From Enoplosus armatus (Eukaryota > Chordata > Actinopteri > Centrarchiformes > Enoplosidae), in contig NC_092191.1 of the NCBI RefSeq assembly GCF_043641665.1, forward strand, positions 19,561,501 to 19,625,500: a DNA stretch of 64,000 nt, given 5' to 3'. The notes under the pieces are model-generated. The model saw only the letters and a program-made list of their open reading frames with translations, was not told the origin of the DNA and made no database searches. Shown one piece after another: positions 33,851 to 46,935 of the stretch. Each line of letters starts with the position of its first letter. Position 1 is the first letter of the stretch. The translations under genes were made by a program, and so were the position numbers.

Positions 33851-34596
33851 AACGGTTACATCCAGTCTCAGCATGGCTAAAACACTTAATTCAAATTAGG
33901 TAGAGACCTGGAAACTGGTCTCCTGCATTAAAGTACTGTATAAAGGGCCCACCACTTCCTGCAGGGGGACTCAACTTTGGTGATGGATGTAAATCGAGAG
34001 GTATGGAATCTATATGGATGTAATCCCGAGGGATACTATGCCGTGGGAAGACCAGTAGCTTCTGAGGTTTTTTCAGTGATTCAAATAGGTCGGTTTTTGG
34101 GTTCATTGATGGTTGATTCCCGATTAGAAAACAACGAAGCCAATCAGAGCTTTGTGGGCCTGAAACACGTCGGTAGATAATGATAAAGTGTTCTTCAGAT
34201 AACTCACAGTGTTGTGTCGTAAGAAATCAATACTGAAAACATGACATCTGTGTCTCTCTTCTCTCGGTGTTAATGAGTAAAGGGTTGGGTGATGCGTCAT
34301 GAAGTAAATAACATTCATATTCTTGTCCATACCAAGTGAGGAAAGGGCTCTCCAGCAAGCGCCCACAGAGCGAGCCAGTGACGAACCCCGAGCCTTTTAT
34401 CTATTCATGTATTCATTCGGTCTCTAAAGCATTCATTACCTGTTTATTCACCAACATGCTCACTCTGAATACTGCTGAGCAATCTATTATTGGCCTGTTG
34501 GTGAAAAAGACTGAATTGGCATGACAGGAATCCCAAGAAAAGCGTCAGCGTCCGGTCCATAACAATATACCTTTTGACCCGTCAGAGTAAGGATTT

Positions 34597-34600
<4 letters not shown>

Positions 34601-34628
<28 letters not shown>
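34601..34628. repeat. CA microsatellite
   Basis: 14 CA units, then CAAACACAAACA. Confidence 0.95.
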
Positions 34629-34635
<7 letters not shown>

Positions 34636-35872
34636 AAACAGTCATGTGGTCCACTTGGAGCCGGTCCAGGTCGTGCCTTACTATCACCACATTTTCTCTC
34701 CCACGTGCACGCTTCTCAAGCTTAATTCAGCTGCAGGGCAGCGAGACAGGATTAATGGGCGGTCATTTGGTGCAGCAATAACAGTTGGCCATCACACAGA
34801 GTGGGTGTGCTAGCGCTGCCTGAGAGGTGAAGCACAGTCATAACTTCGGATTAGGCCACACGGCCCTGTCCTCTCTGTTTGCACTGGATAAACGTATGAG
34901 CTCCTCCTTAATTCAGTGCGAGCGAGAGCGCTGTCTTTTCAATCACTCCCAGATTAGCCTTCACTTATTTTGGGTCAGCGGTCTGAAGGGGGGGAAAAAG
35001 GATGTGACAGCAACGCGTTCAAGGTCACGCTGAGCCGCTAACTCATCAATATTTTTCTCCCTTCTGTCCCACCTGTCGGACGGTGTCGGGTGATGCTGCG
35101 TCTCGAGCTAGAACCAACTGTACTGCAAATGTCTCAACTGGTCCGCCCCTCGCGCTGGCGTCACAACTGGTTTAACCAGAGAGTGTGCGTTCCACTTGAA
35201 CAATGTGATTAAAGCAGATCTCCATTTGAAGAGAGAGGGGGGGAGGGGGGTGTCGTAGAACAATTGCCGTCTCTTTGGGCCTTTTTCAGATTGTAATGTG
35301 AGATGTGGCTCGGAGGTGAAATGAATGTGAACTGGTGTGTGCGCGCTCTGCAGATTGAATCATTCAATTACTTTTCGGTCACCATTTGATTTTCCGCGCG
35401 TGTGCTGTTTATGACAGTCTCCCAGTTTTGGTGAGCCAAGGCCAAGCGTTGATCCCACAAACGTATGAACATCAAACTGCCTTCAGCTTGAGGGGGGGGG
35501 GGAGAGGTGAACCCGACAAATTAACTGGAATGAAATAATTATGCAGCGGCGTGTAACCCGAACAGTTGCTGTGATGAATCCAATTGCTGTAACACCAGCA
35601 CACACACAAACATGCAGACACACAGATGTGAGATGTGTATCTTGTCATGATGTATCGTGTGTATTAGCTGATAGTAATAACCACTGAGATATGTTGGCCC
35701 ATAGCGCCTCCTCCCCTTTATGATTCAGTGGCAAGAAGGTATAGCTAGAGCCGTCTACGTGTCTCCATGGTAACCTGCTTATGAATCTGAGTGACTTAAC
35801 AATTTCCCTCCACAGTGGCAGAGTAGGGGGCTAGCAGGCGCCTCAAGTGCCTTTACAACAACATGGGTGCGC

Positions 35873-35884
35873 ATGAATATGCAT
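35873..35884. promoter_or_regulatory. Palindromic POU-dimer-like site
   Basis: The 12-mer ATGAATATGCAT is a near match to the MORE-type site bound by POU/Oct dimers (ATGCATATGCAT), with one mismatch. A single match in 64 kb may be chance. Confidence 0.2.
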
Positions 35885-36038
35885 GACTGCGGGGAGCTGG
35901 GGTTCATTCATCAGCGAAACCAGAGTACAACATGCTACAGTGGGATGGCTGGCTGCAGACCTCCACTTTGGGACATGATTAACCACCCTCGCAACCTCCT
36001 CTTCAGCAGAGATCAAACTGTTAAGATTTCAAAGATTC

Positions 36039-36059
36039 TTTTTTTTTTTTTTTTTTTTT
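36039..36059. repeat. Poly-T, 21
   Basis: Homopolymer directly followed by AAAAAA. Confidence 0.95.
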
Positions 36060-36501
36060 AAAAAAGCAGATGTAATTAAACTTTCATGTGATTTGATCAA
36101 CCCTCAGGAAAGTGTAAATATTACATTTTCTTGTGAGCATGGTGATGCAAGTTATGGCGTGGTCTGAGGGCCGCTCATTAATGATCGCTTGGCAGCCACT
36201 CTGTAGGCCGTCTCCTGCGCAGCGGCGTCGAGCTGCAGACCGCATCGCACCTATTCACACCTGCTGTTGCGTAAACGAATGAGACGCCAGAGGGGTCGAG
36301 GGGTCGTCTCTGTTTGCGTAGCAAAGACAGAATCACGCTGAGGAAAAAAAAAGAACAAAGCTTTTGGAGATGAATCACCTCCACGCACACGCATCTAAAC
36401 AGCATAATGGGGCTTGTACGGTCCCATCACCGTGGTAGATGATGCAACAAGCTGACTGCTTCCAGTCGTACCCTGCAGCAGGGAGGCAGTGAACCAATCA
36501 A

Positions 36502-36532
36502 GACACACACAAACACACACACACACACACAC
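36502..36532. repeat. CA microsatellite (interrupted)
   Basis: CA units with one AA interruption near the start. Confidence 0.93.
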
Positions 36533-37639
36533 GGCCTGTCATCCAGGACAAACACAAGAACATGAAATTCATCACGCAACGCTATGTGTAAAAGCAAAAG
36601 CTGCACTGAGAACAGTTCATGGCAAATCATCATGAAAGCCTTCACACCATAATGATGTTAAAGACAATTAGGAAGTGTTAAATGGTTAAAAAAAAAAAGA
36701 GTCAATTATAGAGCCATTTTGTTAACCAACAAAGCAAAATTGAATATATATGAAAATTCAAAAAGAGGCATTACTTGGCTTAAATGTATTTAAGCTGCCA
36801 TTAGCATTGTCTGGAGATGTGATTGTCTTCAGTGGCCTGTTCTCTCATATTGCATTTGAACTTCTTGCCCGGAAAAAAATGCCCTTGGGCATTGCCAGAG
36901 CAAATCTAGCGGATACGAGAAGGAAATTAAAGCACAGAGAAAAAAAAAAAAGAGAGGAGGAGAGTGCCGTATATTTATGGCCTCCTTTTACCATATTAAT
37001 CCCTTCCCACTAATCCTTCTGCTGCACCAAATAAAACTGTAATGGCTTTGGTGGTCATCTTTATCTCACCGGGCTGCTGATGAACTCACTGGCAAAAATG
37101 AAGGAGTTTATTACGCTCCTGTTTGGCTTTGTGTGTCTGATATTATTGCGTGTGGTCTGTGAAGGTCCATTCATGATACCTTGAGCTGCACAGTTCCTCA
37201 TGGGACACGCATAAAAGACAGAAGAGTAAACAGAAACACCTTTGGTAACAGATCAACAGGATGGGGCTGGTTTACAACTCAGGACCTGGAGGTGAGCCGT
37301 TCTTGAGTACCCCATCTCAGTTAAAGACAAGGTTGTACTGTGCAGTTCCTAGGCTAGGGTGAGTGTAACTGTGAGAATGTGATGCAAAACAAGCCAAAAA
37401 AAGAAGTGTATTCACCGAACACACCCAGGATAAAGCTTCCACCCACCGTGCTTAGTCACAGAACATTGGCTTTATTTAAAATTTAGCCTCCACATTTTTT
37501 GAGTAACTAAAGGCAGTGTTTCTTCACACAATCATAGCTGGAAACACATTGTTGACTCATCTAAGGCTAAAAGAAAGCTCAAGTAAGTTTACAAGGGCAT
37601 TTTGATACTATCCCTATACTTGATACCCAACTAACATGG

Positions 37640-37995
37640 GTCCACTCAGTTAGATGCGGCCCGGGACCTGGGTCAGGTCTATGTTAAGGCCTCGTTCTGT
37701 TGCTGTGGATCTTGCTTGTTGATCGGTGGGACATCCTGCCACAGTTGCGGACCAATGACTCGTGACTTCACTTGGACTTTTGACTCGGAACAAGCTGATT
37801 TCCTCTTCACTTTCTTGACAACAGATATACTTTGAATCAGTCCAACAGCAGCACTTGCAAATAGGAGGGAAAGGTGTGTTTGGCAATGCAGAACAACAGA
37901 GAGACGAATAATGACTTGTTTAGGACTCATTTGGACTTGAATTGGGACTTCTGGTCTGAATTTGGGACTTGACTGAGGGTCAAGACTTTAGACTT
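37640..37995. repeat. GACTTGGACTT-rich degenerate repeat
   Basis: Repeated variants of GACTTG, GGACTT and TTGGGACTT occur in 37755-37800 and 37910-37995 (for example TTGGGACTTGACTGAGGG). The flanks show no clear ends. Probably a decayed interspersed element. Confidence 0.35.
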
Positions 37996-38293
37996 TGTCC
38001 CAACTCTGCATCCTGCTGTTGCCAGTGTTGGCGGTCCCTCTGTCTTGGGTCTGTTTGGTTCAACTGCATCTTACTCATAACAGGTGCGATTGTCCTCAGG
38101 TCCTCGTTTGGATCAGTTCTCTGTTTGTTCAACATTAATTGCTGCACCTCGGTTTGTCTGTTTCAGATCCTGTCCTGTGAAGACCTCTAACATAATGCCT
38201 ATGCAGGCCGAATAGTGAAAGCAGCATGTTAGCAAAGCGGCAGCAATAGCTTCAGTCTTCTTAGAGCAAGCTACAAACTTTTCAGAGCCACCT

Positions 38294-38660
38294 TTGAAGG
38301 AATAGTTTGACATTCTGGGAAATGAGCATATTCTCTTTCTTGCCGAGAGTTAGAGGAGTCTCAGGTGATGTCAATCCTCCAGGAAGTCGTTGTTGTTTTA
38401 CAGTTTTCGTATAGATTAAACAAACAAGATATAACCTGTTAATCAGTGAGTTTCCGGAGGTATTGTTAGGTGGATTCTTATACCTTTGGACAGAGCCATC
38501 CTAGCTTTTTCCTGTCTCTATGCAAAGCTTAGCTAACCGTCTCCTGGCTCCAGCTTCATACTGAACAGGCAGATAAGTGAGCGGTATTGATCCTCTTATC
38601 TATCTCTGGGGAAGAAAGCAAATTAGCATTTTCCCCAAAATGTGGTACTGTTCCTTTAAA
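38294..38660. mobile_element. TTAAAGGAATA-type MITE, copy B, with long terminal inverted repeats
   Basis: The left terminus is TTGAAGGAATAGTTTGACAT. The right terminus, reverse-complemented, is TTTAAAGGAACAGTACCACA. The similarity extends about 60 bp inward through TTTCTTGCCGAGAGTTAG on the left and TTTCTTCCCCAGAGATAG on the right. The body, read on the minus strand, matches 21251-21612 (GGTTAGCTAAGC, GGCTCTGTCCAAAGGTA, ATATCTTGTTTGTTTAAT). About 367 bp; no coding capacity. Confidence 0.8.
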
Positions 38661-39704
38661 GCCTACAGGTGGTGAATATTTGATGCTTAAAAGACAGGTT
38701 TGCAGTTAAGCTTTCCTCTCATTTAAATGTAAATCCTTTTTTGAACAAATGTAAATGCAGATGTGAGCAAGCTATTTTCCACAAGTGATAGAAACAAATC
38801 ATTATTTGTATTTGTGATGGTTACAAGTTTGTTAGTGTTACAAGAAATAATAATAATTCCTCAAATTTGGTATCTGCCAGTTTTTAATGTAATGTGTGCA
38901 CTTTTGATGTGTTTGTCCACACAGCTGCTGTTTGGGATTCTGCACAAGTCTCCCAGCCTTGGTCATGCTGAGGAATCCAAGACACTTCACCGCGAGCAAG
39001 GGTAGGATGGAGGATTTATTGGAGCGCTCTTGTGCCTCAAACGCACATCCCTTTAATCGATCTGTTGAAGCATTACCATAATCAGCTCACTCCTGGCTGT
39101 TCAGCCTTCCCCATCCCCCTCCATGTTTTGATCAATGAAGGTCCCATCCATAGACAAACCCCCTCCCCCCCACCAGCTACAGTGGGACCAGAGCCAATTG
39201 ACTCATTTGTAGTGAGAAGAGGAGAAGGAGGCTTGTGTTTCTCAATCAGGACCATCATTCCAATCAGAACGATAAAACAGACAATTTCTTCAGCGCCATG
39301 ATGGGAATCACAATTCTCTTAATAAGATGAAGAAAGGATGATGATCTGAGCTTGCTTTGAGAAAATGAAATCCCTCGGGATCTGCACTCAATTCGTCAGC
39401 CATTTAATCTGTTAAACAGGGGTAATAAGCTGGTGTCAATCCTCTGCCTGTTTCGCACAATCGCAGTAAAATGCTGCCCTGAGCCATGTGCTAATAGAGG
39501 GGGTCTGAACTAGAGACATTCTCATATATACTATAATATCATGTTAATGTATGTATATATATTAAAATACCAGGCTAACTTCCAACTGCACTGTGTAGGC
39601 AGTAGCCCTAAGGTGTACCATATATGAAGTGATGATAATAATACACTATAGGCGACACATGCTTCGAGATTCACTTCAAACATCCTCTCCGTAGCTGATT
39701 ATTT

Positions 39705-39850
39705 ATTTTTTATGTATTTTTTGGGGGAATTTTATGACTTTATAAGACAGCTAACAGCTAACAGGAAATGAGGGGAGAGGGAAATGTGAAAATGACATGC
39801 AACAAAGGGCCCCAGCCGGACTAAAACCGGTCACAGGCGTGGCACGACTT
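39705..39850 (-). mobile_element. tRNA-related SINE-like repeat, copy B
   Basis: GACTTTATAAGACAGCTAAC, GAAAATGACATGCAACAAAG and a degraded AAAACCGGTCACAGG block match 16441-16610. Confidence 0.5.
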
Positions 39851-39888
39851 GATCATTTCATTATGTGGCTACTGTATACCAACAAGTG

Positions 39889-40155
39889 GAGCTGAAACGA
39901 TGAGTCAATTCATTGATTAGTTGATACAGAAATTAGTTGGCAACTGTTTTGATAATCAATTAATTGTTTTAATGAAATATGCCTTAAAATACACTGTTTA
40001 CAGCTTTTGAAGACATCACGTTGGACTCTGGGAGACTGTGATGGACACTGTTCACTATTTTCTGCCATTTTTAGACAATTATAAAAACAATGAGTCGAGA
40101 AAATATTTGGCAGATTAGTGACTCGTTAGTTGTGAACCATTAGTTGTAGCCCTGC
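39889..40155 (+). mobile_element. ATCGATTAATC-type MITE, copy C (near full length)
   Basis: Begins GAGCTGAAACGATGAGTC, continues GTTGGCAACTGTTTTGATAA and TTGGACTCTGGGAGACTGTG, and ends GTTAGTTGTGAACC, then TTAGTTGTAGCCCTGC. Both ends typical of the family are present, with some internal loss. Confidence 0.75.
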
Positions 40156-41796
40156 TAGCGAGGCACAGCACTTTGACCATTTGCATCTTTAATACAACTC
40201 ACTGTTGGAATCAAATTGTTGACGACAAACTTAAGCATAAAACCAATACAACGATGTGTTTACATCAGTTTACATTGGTAATCATAGTCTTTTATCAGTT
40301 CACTGGACAATCCAGATGGTCTGAGGTACAAATACATTCTTCCTCATGTCATTTTAATGGGTCACGTATGTGCTACATATAAGGACTACATAGAGTCACA
40401 ATGTGTCCCGAGAAGTAATGCAACACCATTTGTCTGCAGCTTACAACACTGCCATAATATGAGTACCTCTGCACTTGTCTATGCTCACTGGCCCATGTGG
40501 GCAGGCAGGTCGTCACATGGGAAAGTGATGTTACCCGACTAAGGTGTCAAAAGGAAGGACTATGTTATTCATTAGAAAACTGAGATGGACATCAGAACTG
40601 AGCATTTTTGAACAACAGGTCCAATGTCCAAAGTTTTCCTGCTACCTTGATGTCTGAGAACAGAACACTACACAGATACAAAGCCCCACGCGTTAACAAC
40701 GCATACCGCAAACTATCACAAAGTGTAGGCGCAGTGTCCCAACAAGCTATAATTCCCTAAAGTTGTTTAATTTGGTAGTGGGACTCTGGTGAGAACCTTG
40801 TAGCACATCTAATTAATTTCTAGTTTCACATTTTCCTCTGTATTTGCAGCCAAGCACGTAAAAACAAATGCAACGTTTCACTTGTCTTTGACCAAGGTCC
40901 AATGTCAGTATCTATAATTAAGGGCTGCACATGGTAATGTCTGTATTAGATGTCAATTTATCAGTTTTTTTTTTACACAGTCACCCATACCACATTACTG
41001 AAATAAATAGACGGATGATATGGATGGAGCAGAAGGAACTCGAGCCAATCTACCCACAGCCCACGCTCATCCATCTACAGAGCCCCCACTTGGCCCAGAT
41101 TAGCATCAGACAAGAGGGCACACTTTGAAGATTCTGTCTCAAAAAGTGATTAGCTGGGAGCCAGCCACGTAACCCAACGGGGACTTATTAGCCATCCCAC
41201 TTAGTGTACACAGTGACCACAGAGAGACAGAGGGAGAGGACTCATTCATCAGAGACGTCTTTTCACCCTGATTAGGAAACAAGCAAAGTAATGGTGTTAA
41301 CAACCCGCTGACCTTTGTCTCATCGCCCCCTTTGACATATGCTTCAGAATGCTGCGATCATCCTTGATCCGAGCTTTAGAGCCCCGAAAAAAGGTTGAAC
41401 AAAGAGATCTGAAGCAATTGTTTTTGATTGATTTCTGATCGATTTCTGCGCTTGTTCCAAGTTGGACTGTGCAATCGATGATTCACCTCTGCAGCTCAGC
41501 TTGGGTCTTTTTCACTGAGGAATATCTTTTTTTTTTTTTAAACTCCACACTCTAGCATGGCTAAAATAAACTGTATGCACACTGGTCAAATGATAACACA
41601 TAAACTGGTCACGTCTGTGGACGCGACGATAGATTTCCATCTACAAAGCTTTGCCTCCAACTCAATTTATTCCTGAAAACAGGTCAACATTTTGCAAACA
41701 GGATGAAATAATTCGATTTATTCGTTCCTCATCTTGAAACAAGGCCATGTGACATTCTATTTCATTGGTATTGATCAAATGAAAGTTTAAAAACAG

Positions 41797-42703
41797 TAAC
41801 GCTTTAGATTGCAGCCTGCACATTACAGCATAATTAGTGAGCACATATGAGTTGTCAACAGAATGCTTACTGGGCACCTACACTGAGTAGAGGGGAAGAG
41901 GACAAGAGGGAATAACTTAATAATAAAATAATAAATGATTGTGGAGTACAGTAATATTATTACAGGGTAACAAGGCAGGAGAAATGTGGAAAAGTTGTTC
42001 ACATTGTTAATATTGCAATGGTATAATATATTTCAAAATCTTAAAATATTTACACAAAAATACAATGAATGCGATTACAACGTAAATAAGTATTTGAATT
42101 ATTATTAATATAGTGTACATTATTTTTGCTTATGGGGAATAAACATTGGGTTAAGCCTGGGAAGAAGGGTCTAACTCTGTAGTTATAAAATAGTTATGTT
42201 CAAGTTTTTGATGTTTTTTGGTGATTAAAATACTGGGGAACAGTTATGTAGTTTTGGGATCCAATACAGGATCTCTCTGAGACCCAGAACTGGTGCTACA
42301 GAAGAACCTAAATCAGCTTTAATGCCCCGTCATATCATCAGATCATTAAGGAGCCAAATAAATCTGCTTCTGATCGCAAATGTTTTGTAACATTTATTGG
42401 ACAACATGCAGTGTAAGGAATACTTGGGAGAGCTATTCATAACTTCAACAAATGAAATGTCAATTTTGTCTATAATAATGATAATTCCAGCAGAGGTAAT
42501 TATCCAATCCATTACTTTTTAGTGACAGCTGTGAGTCCCTGTTAACCCCCTCCTCACTGTAATTATAGTGTAGTTACAGGGAATGCAGGCTGTAAAATAA
42601 TGTTGTTGTGTACCCAGCAGTAGGTACCCAGCGAGTAATTAATTGGTACCTCATATGTACGTATATTCACACTGTAATTTGCGGGCTGTAATCTAAAGCG
42701 TTA
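41797..42703. mobile_element. 907-bp non-autonomous DNA transposon with long terminal inverted repeats
   Basis: The left end is TAACGCTTTAGATTGCAGCC. The reverse complement of the right end is TAACGCTTTAGATTACAGCC. The match continues with gaps for about 55 bp, through CATTACAG on the left and AATTACAG on the right to CATATGAG on both. Internally there are tandem-like GTACCCAGC units near 42610-42635. Open frames are short and show no transposase. Target duplication not evident. Confidence 0.75.
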
Positions 42704-42970
42704 GCTTGAAAACTCTTGTTTCTTGAGACAATTCTGTTTTCAATGGAAGTATCTAATTATCTCCCGCTATTGGTAAATTGAAAGTAAATGCATGTTGCAG
42801 GACTAGACACTGGATTAAATTACAAATCTGAAAATGGATATTTTTGCAGCAAGGTCCTGAGAGAGCTCCTTGAACTCAACGAGACTAACAGCTAAATAAA
42901 CACCATAATATATGCATGGCATGCTCTGCTGACTCTCCAGTGTCAGAGTAGAGTGGGATTCAGCTGTTGT

Positions 42971-43008
42971 AGTGGTGGTGGTGGGGGTGGGGGGTGGGGG
43001 GGGGGGGC
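42971..43008. repeat. GTG/G-rich tract
   Basis: GTGGTGGTGG followed by G runs separated by single T; G-quadruplex-prone. Confidence 0.9.
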
Positions 43009-43559
43009 AGTGATTTATACCAACAAGCTCATTGCTGCTGTCCCCTCTGTCCTGAGAGAGACACTATCTAGCTGTTTGTCTGCAATCCTTTGACCCCGGG
43101 CTACAACTGCCGGCCATCTCCAGCTCCATCACACTAAAGAGCCTGCCACATGCCCCCCCCAGCGACCGCCGCTGCGTCCCAGCATCTGAGCTACATGGAT
43201 CTCAGAGGTGGGAGCTAATTGGTCAATTTATGGCAGTGAGTCCATCTTAGCCACTCTCTTCAGAGGAGGTTAGCGCTGTCATCAAGGCGTCATTACGGCG
43301 AGGGAATTGACCGAAGCAGCAGCGCTGGGGCGGGTACAAAGATTTGCTCATTGCTTCGACCTCAGATTCATTTAAAAGTCAATCTGGCTACTTAACGCTC
43401 CTCTATTCAAGCTATATTACTTTAGGTTTCCGTGTCCTTAAAGAGGTCGTCCACACGATCACCATTAAAGAAAAATGAATTGCTGACAGGACTCAGCAAA
43501 GTGCTTTCTGTCCAGTTTGTGAACTGCTTTTCCAATAGTTTGGTTGTCAATCAGGAAAC

Positions 43560-43706
43560 GAATCTGCATCCATTTTGAAAATGGATTAATGAAGACATTT
43601 TAAGACGTCACATTGGACTCGAGGAAACTGTGATTTTTCGTTATTTTCCGATGGGTTGTATTCCAAATGATGAATCGATTAAATGTGAAAATAATGCAAT
43701 AACAGG
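43560..43706 (+). repeat. ATCGATTAATC-type MITE, copy D (fragment)
   Basis: AAGACATTTTAAGACGTCAC, then TTGGACTCGAGGAAACTGTG and ATGAATCGATTAAATG follow the order seen in copies A-C. Both termini are lost. Confidence 0.5.
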
Positions 43707-45089
43707 ATCGAGATACGGGTGGCTGGAGGGGAGACAATGAGAGAACCAGCTCAATGAGACCTTGGTGGCGACTGTGGCACATCTCCCTCAAACAAGCTGC
43801 TCAAAAGTGAGCTGCACACCTGCAGCCTCCAGGGAGATTTCTATGAGAATGGATGCTTGACAGCGGCTAGCACCAGCCAGACTTTAGTTCCACTCCAGGG
43901 ATGGACCTGCCTTTCCATGTCAGTGTAAATGTAATTTTCACTCAGCTAAAGCACCTCAGGTACCTCCTCGCCTCAGATCCCGGATTAAGGCGTGAGCGTG
44001 AGAGTCGGAGAGAGACACACAAGAACACAGGGGCGACGCGAGAAATGAAATCAGTGTGAGACAATCTGTGGATATGCCTGCCTGCATGCATACTGTAGAG
44101 GTGCTGTATCACCTGTGATTTGTTCCAGTCGACCACAGTGCACAAAACCTTCACTGCTGTCATCCACACGATACACATACACCTGAAGGATCAAATGTCA
44201 TTTCACACGGCCTAGAATCGCACCAATATGAAGCTTTAGAGGGGACCTAAATATCTGCCTGATAAGTTCCAAAGGGGTTTTGATATGTATTCCTAAAAGT
44301 GGAGAGATCGGTGTGTAACCTATTTTATGTTTGCTAGTAACAGCTATAGGCTATTGAAGGCTGTTGAAGGCTACAGCTTTTTATTTGGTGATACAAGACG
44401 AATGGGTTATCTAGTATTAAGTGCTGCATCTAACCAGCATGTTTAATCTTATCCAGTTTGTGTCTACAAGCAGCAAGATTTGTTATATTAGATGTTTTAA
44501 ACTTGTCTTGCCATTCATTGATTAATGGCAAAAGGGAGACCACTGCAATTTTTTGTCAAGGCATTATTTATTTATTTATCTATTTTTACAAAACTGTGTT
44601 TGTTTTGCTCAAACTCCTAATTTTACGCATACTTTGTGACAATTATGGGCCGAAAGTTTAACACTGTTAACGGAGAAAATGAATGCATGACCTCTGTCTC
44701 TTACTCAGTGACCATTGGTCACAGTTGCTGCATCATGTTGCATGTAAATAAAGGATCCATAAAATGAAATGACATGATTCTAAATGACGTTTCAAAGAGA
44801 AAAGCCTGGATAATGTTTGGGGAGAACTTAAGAATTCACACATGAATGAATATGAAATGAAATGACTTGTTGAGATTTGACTTTTTACAATGCACCAAGG
44901 GAGCAATGGGCAGGAGGTGTGTCCCCACCTCCCCTCCCCCTCCTCAGCGAGCAGCAGATATTTAACAGCCTTTCCAATGACGCGGCAGTAATTGCGGCAG
45001 TTCCCTATCTCCACAGCAGAACAACATTCCATCTTATCTCCATGACCTTCCATAGACAGCCAGTCCCCGGTCCCAGGGCAGGGGAGGGA

Positions 45090-45118
45090 GAGGGAGGGAG
45101 AGAGAGAGAGAGAGAGAG
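45090..45118. repeat. GA microsatellite
   Basis: GA units preceded by GGGAGA purine sequence. A C tract follows later at about 45597-45611. Confidence 0.93.
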
Positions 45119-46301
45119 GTGCGCTGGATAACACACAACTGACTCCTCATGCGATCCCAAACACCATCGACCTTTGTTGGCTCCCCATGGGAAATCCAGC
45201 CTAGGTCTATATCTTCAAGACTTTACCTAACACACTCTGCCATCCATCCCTTTCCTCAAGGCCACAATGTATCACATCTACCTTCTCATTTACAACTAAA
45301 GCTCCTCCCAAAGCCGTCAATCCAGTACAAAGACTCCAGGGGCTGCAGGACCCAGATAAATGCCCCAAACAGTCCGGTGTGTGTGTAAACAGGCGCTGTC
45401 AATCAATGCTCCTGGAGGGGACAAGATTCTTCTCAGTGCAAGACCGCAGGAAGATATTTTATCCATATACTGTCTTTTTGCTGTGGCCTGCTCAATAGCC
45501 AGATAGCTTTATTTTCACAAACCCAAACTCAGTGATACTACTTATGGTCTACATTTGTTTCAGCAAAGGAGAGAGCTGTTGCCCCCACCTCCACCGCCCC
45601 CCCCCCCCCCCTTTATCTGAACGTCAGCTTGTTCCGTTGCACTGTAAACAGATACACCAGCTCCTCCTCTGTTATTCACTTTAATCTGAGTGCAACTTTA
45701 AAGGCATGTTGGTTGTTGCGGAGACACAAAAGGCGCTTTAACCTTTGTTGCAAACAAACCAAATACTACTATGCATCATCTGAGGGTTAGGATTTACTGT
45801 TGAAAAACTGTTAAGATGTGGTACTTCCAAGATGTAAACAAAAACCTATAGACCCCGACTGAGAGAACTTGACCCTGTTTAATGGGCTAATGCCTCATTT
45901 GACCCACAATAAATGAGGAGAACACAAGCGATACTACACCACCGCCTAGTGATGCTAACCAAAGTGAGTCCTGCGCTTGCAGTGGGAGGAGAGCAGCCTT
46001 GAAAAATCCCATTCAAATAAGTACTGAATAAGGAAATCTATGAGAAGGCCTGGACTGAATACGAATGAGGGCATTAGGATAAATATAGAACAAAGATACT
46101 TTTTGGAGGACAGATTTTCACAGCAGGGTAAACTGAAAGTCTGCAAAAGAGGGCCAACAAAGAGAAAAGTTCTGCTTCACGCTGTATTCTGAGGTTTGGT
46201 TTCACCTGCGTGTAACCCGGTTCATCTGCAGAGCTTTTGTCACAATTAGCGCTAGCCTGCACGGCGAGGGCACACCTTCCACTGTGTGGTTTGCATGGGT
46301 C

Positions 46302-46320
46302 TGTGTGTGTGTGTGTGTGT
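46302..46320. repeat. TG microsatellite, short
   Basis: About nine TG units. Confidence 0.9.
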
Positions 46321-46913
46321 CTGTTATTATGTTAATTGTCTGTTTGCCGCTGCGGTGCGACAACAGAACGTAGTGTTTTCCTCCGCTACATTATTCATGG
46401 GCTCGAGGAGAGGCCTGGCTCCATGTTTGGCACTGGCTTGTTTTGTTTAGCGTCCCCTGTTACACGGGCCCTATCCACCCCCCACTTCTCACATTATAAA
46501 TTCTTAATCGACGCCCTCACTCGCTGACAGCCCAAAATCTTGCTGGCACTCTTCTCCTGCGCCGCGGGCGTGAGGAGCTGGAAACAAGTTCAGGTGGATC
46601 TCCTCTTTGTCCTCACGCTCTGTTTACAGGAACACACAGCGCTGATTAATGCAGATAATCAGATAACGGGCTTTTAATGAATAAATTATGACTGGCTGGA
46701 TCGGGAGGTACTGGATCCCCCCCCCAGGAGGCAAAAAAGGTGTGCTTAAACATCAGTCTTTGCGTCGTATCAAGAAGCTATGATAGCATTCTTTAAAACG
46801 ATGTGGTGAATATGCGCTCGAGAATCCCATCTGTGATCCAGTTTAAGTATGTTTGTCCTCCAAATGTGTCCCCCATTTTGGTCTTTAAATGTGATTCATA
46901 TTCATGCTGTATT

Positions 46914-46935
46914 ACACACACACACACACACACAC
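46914..46935. repeat. CA microsatellite, short
   Basis: About 11 CA units followed by TACAGAGAGAGA. Confidence 0.9.
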
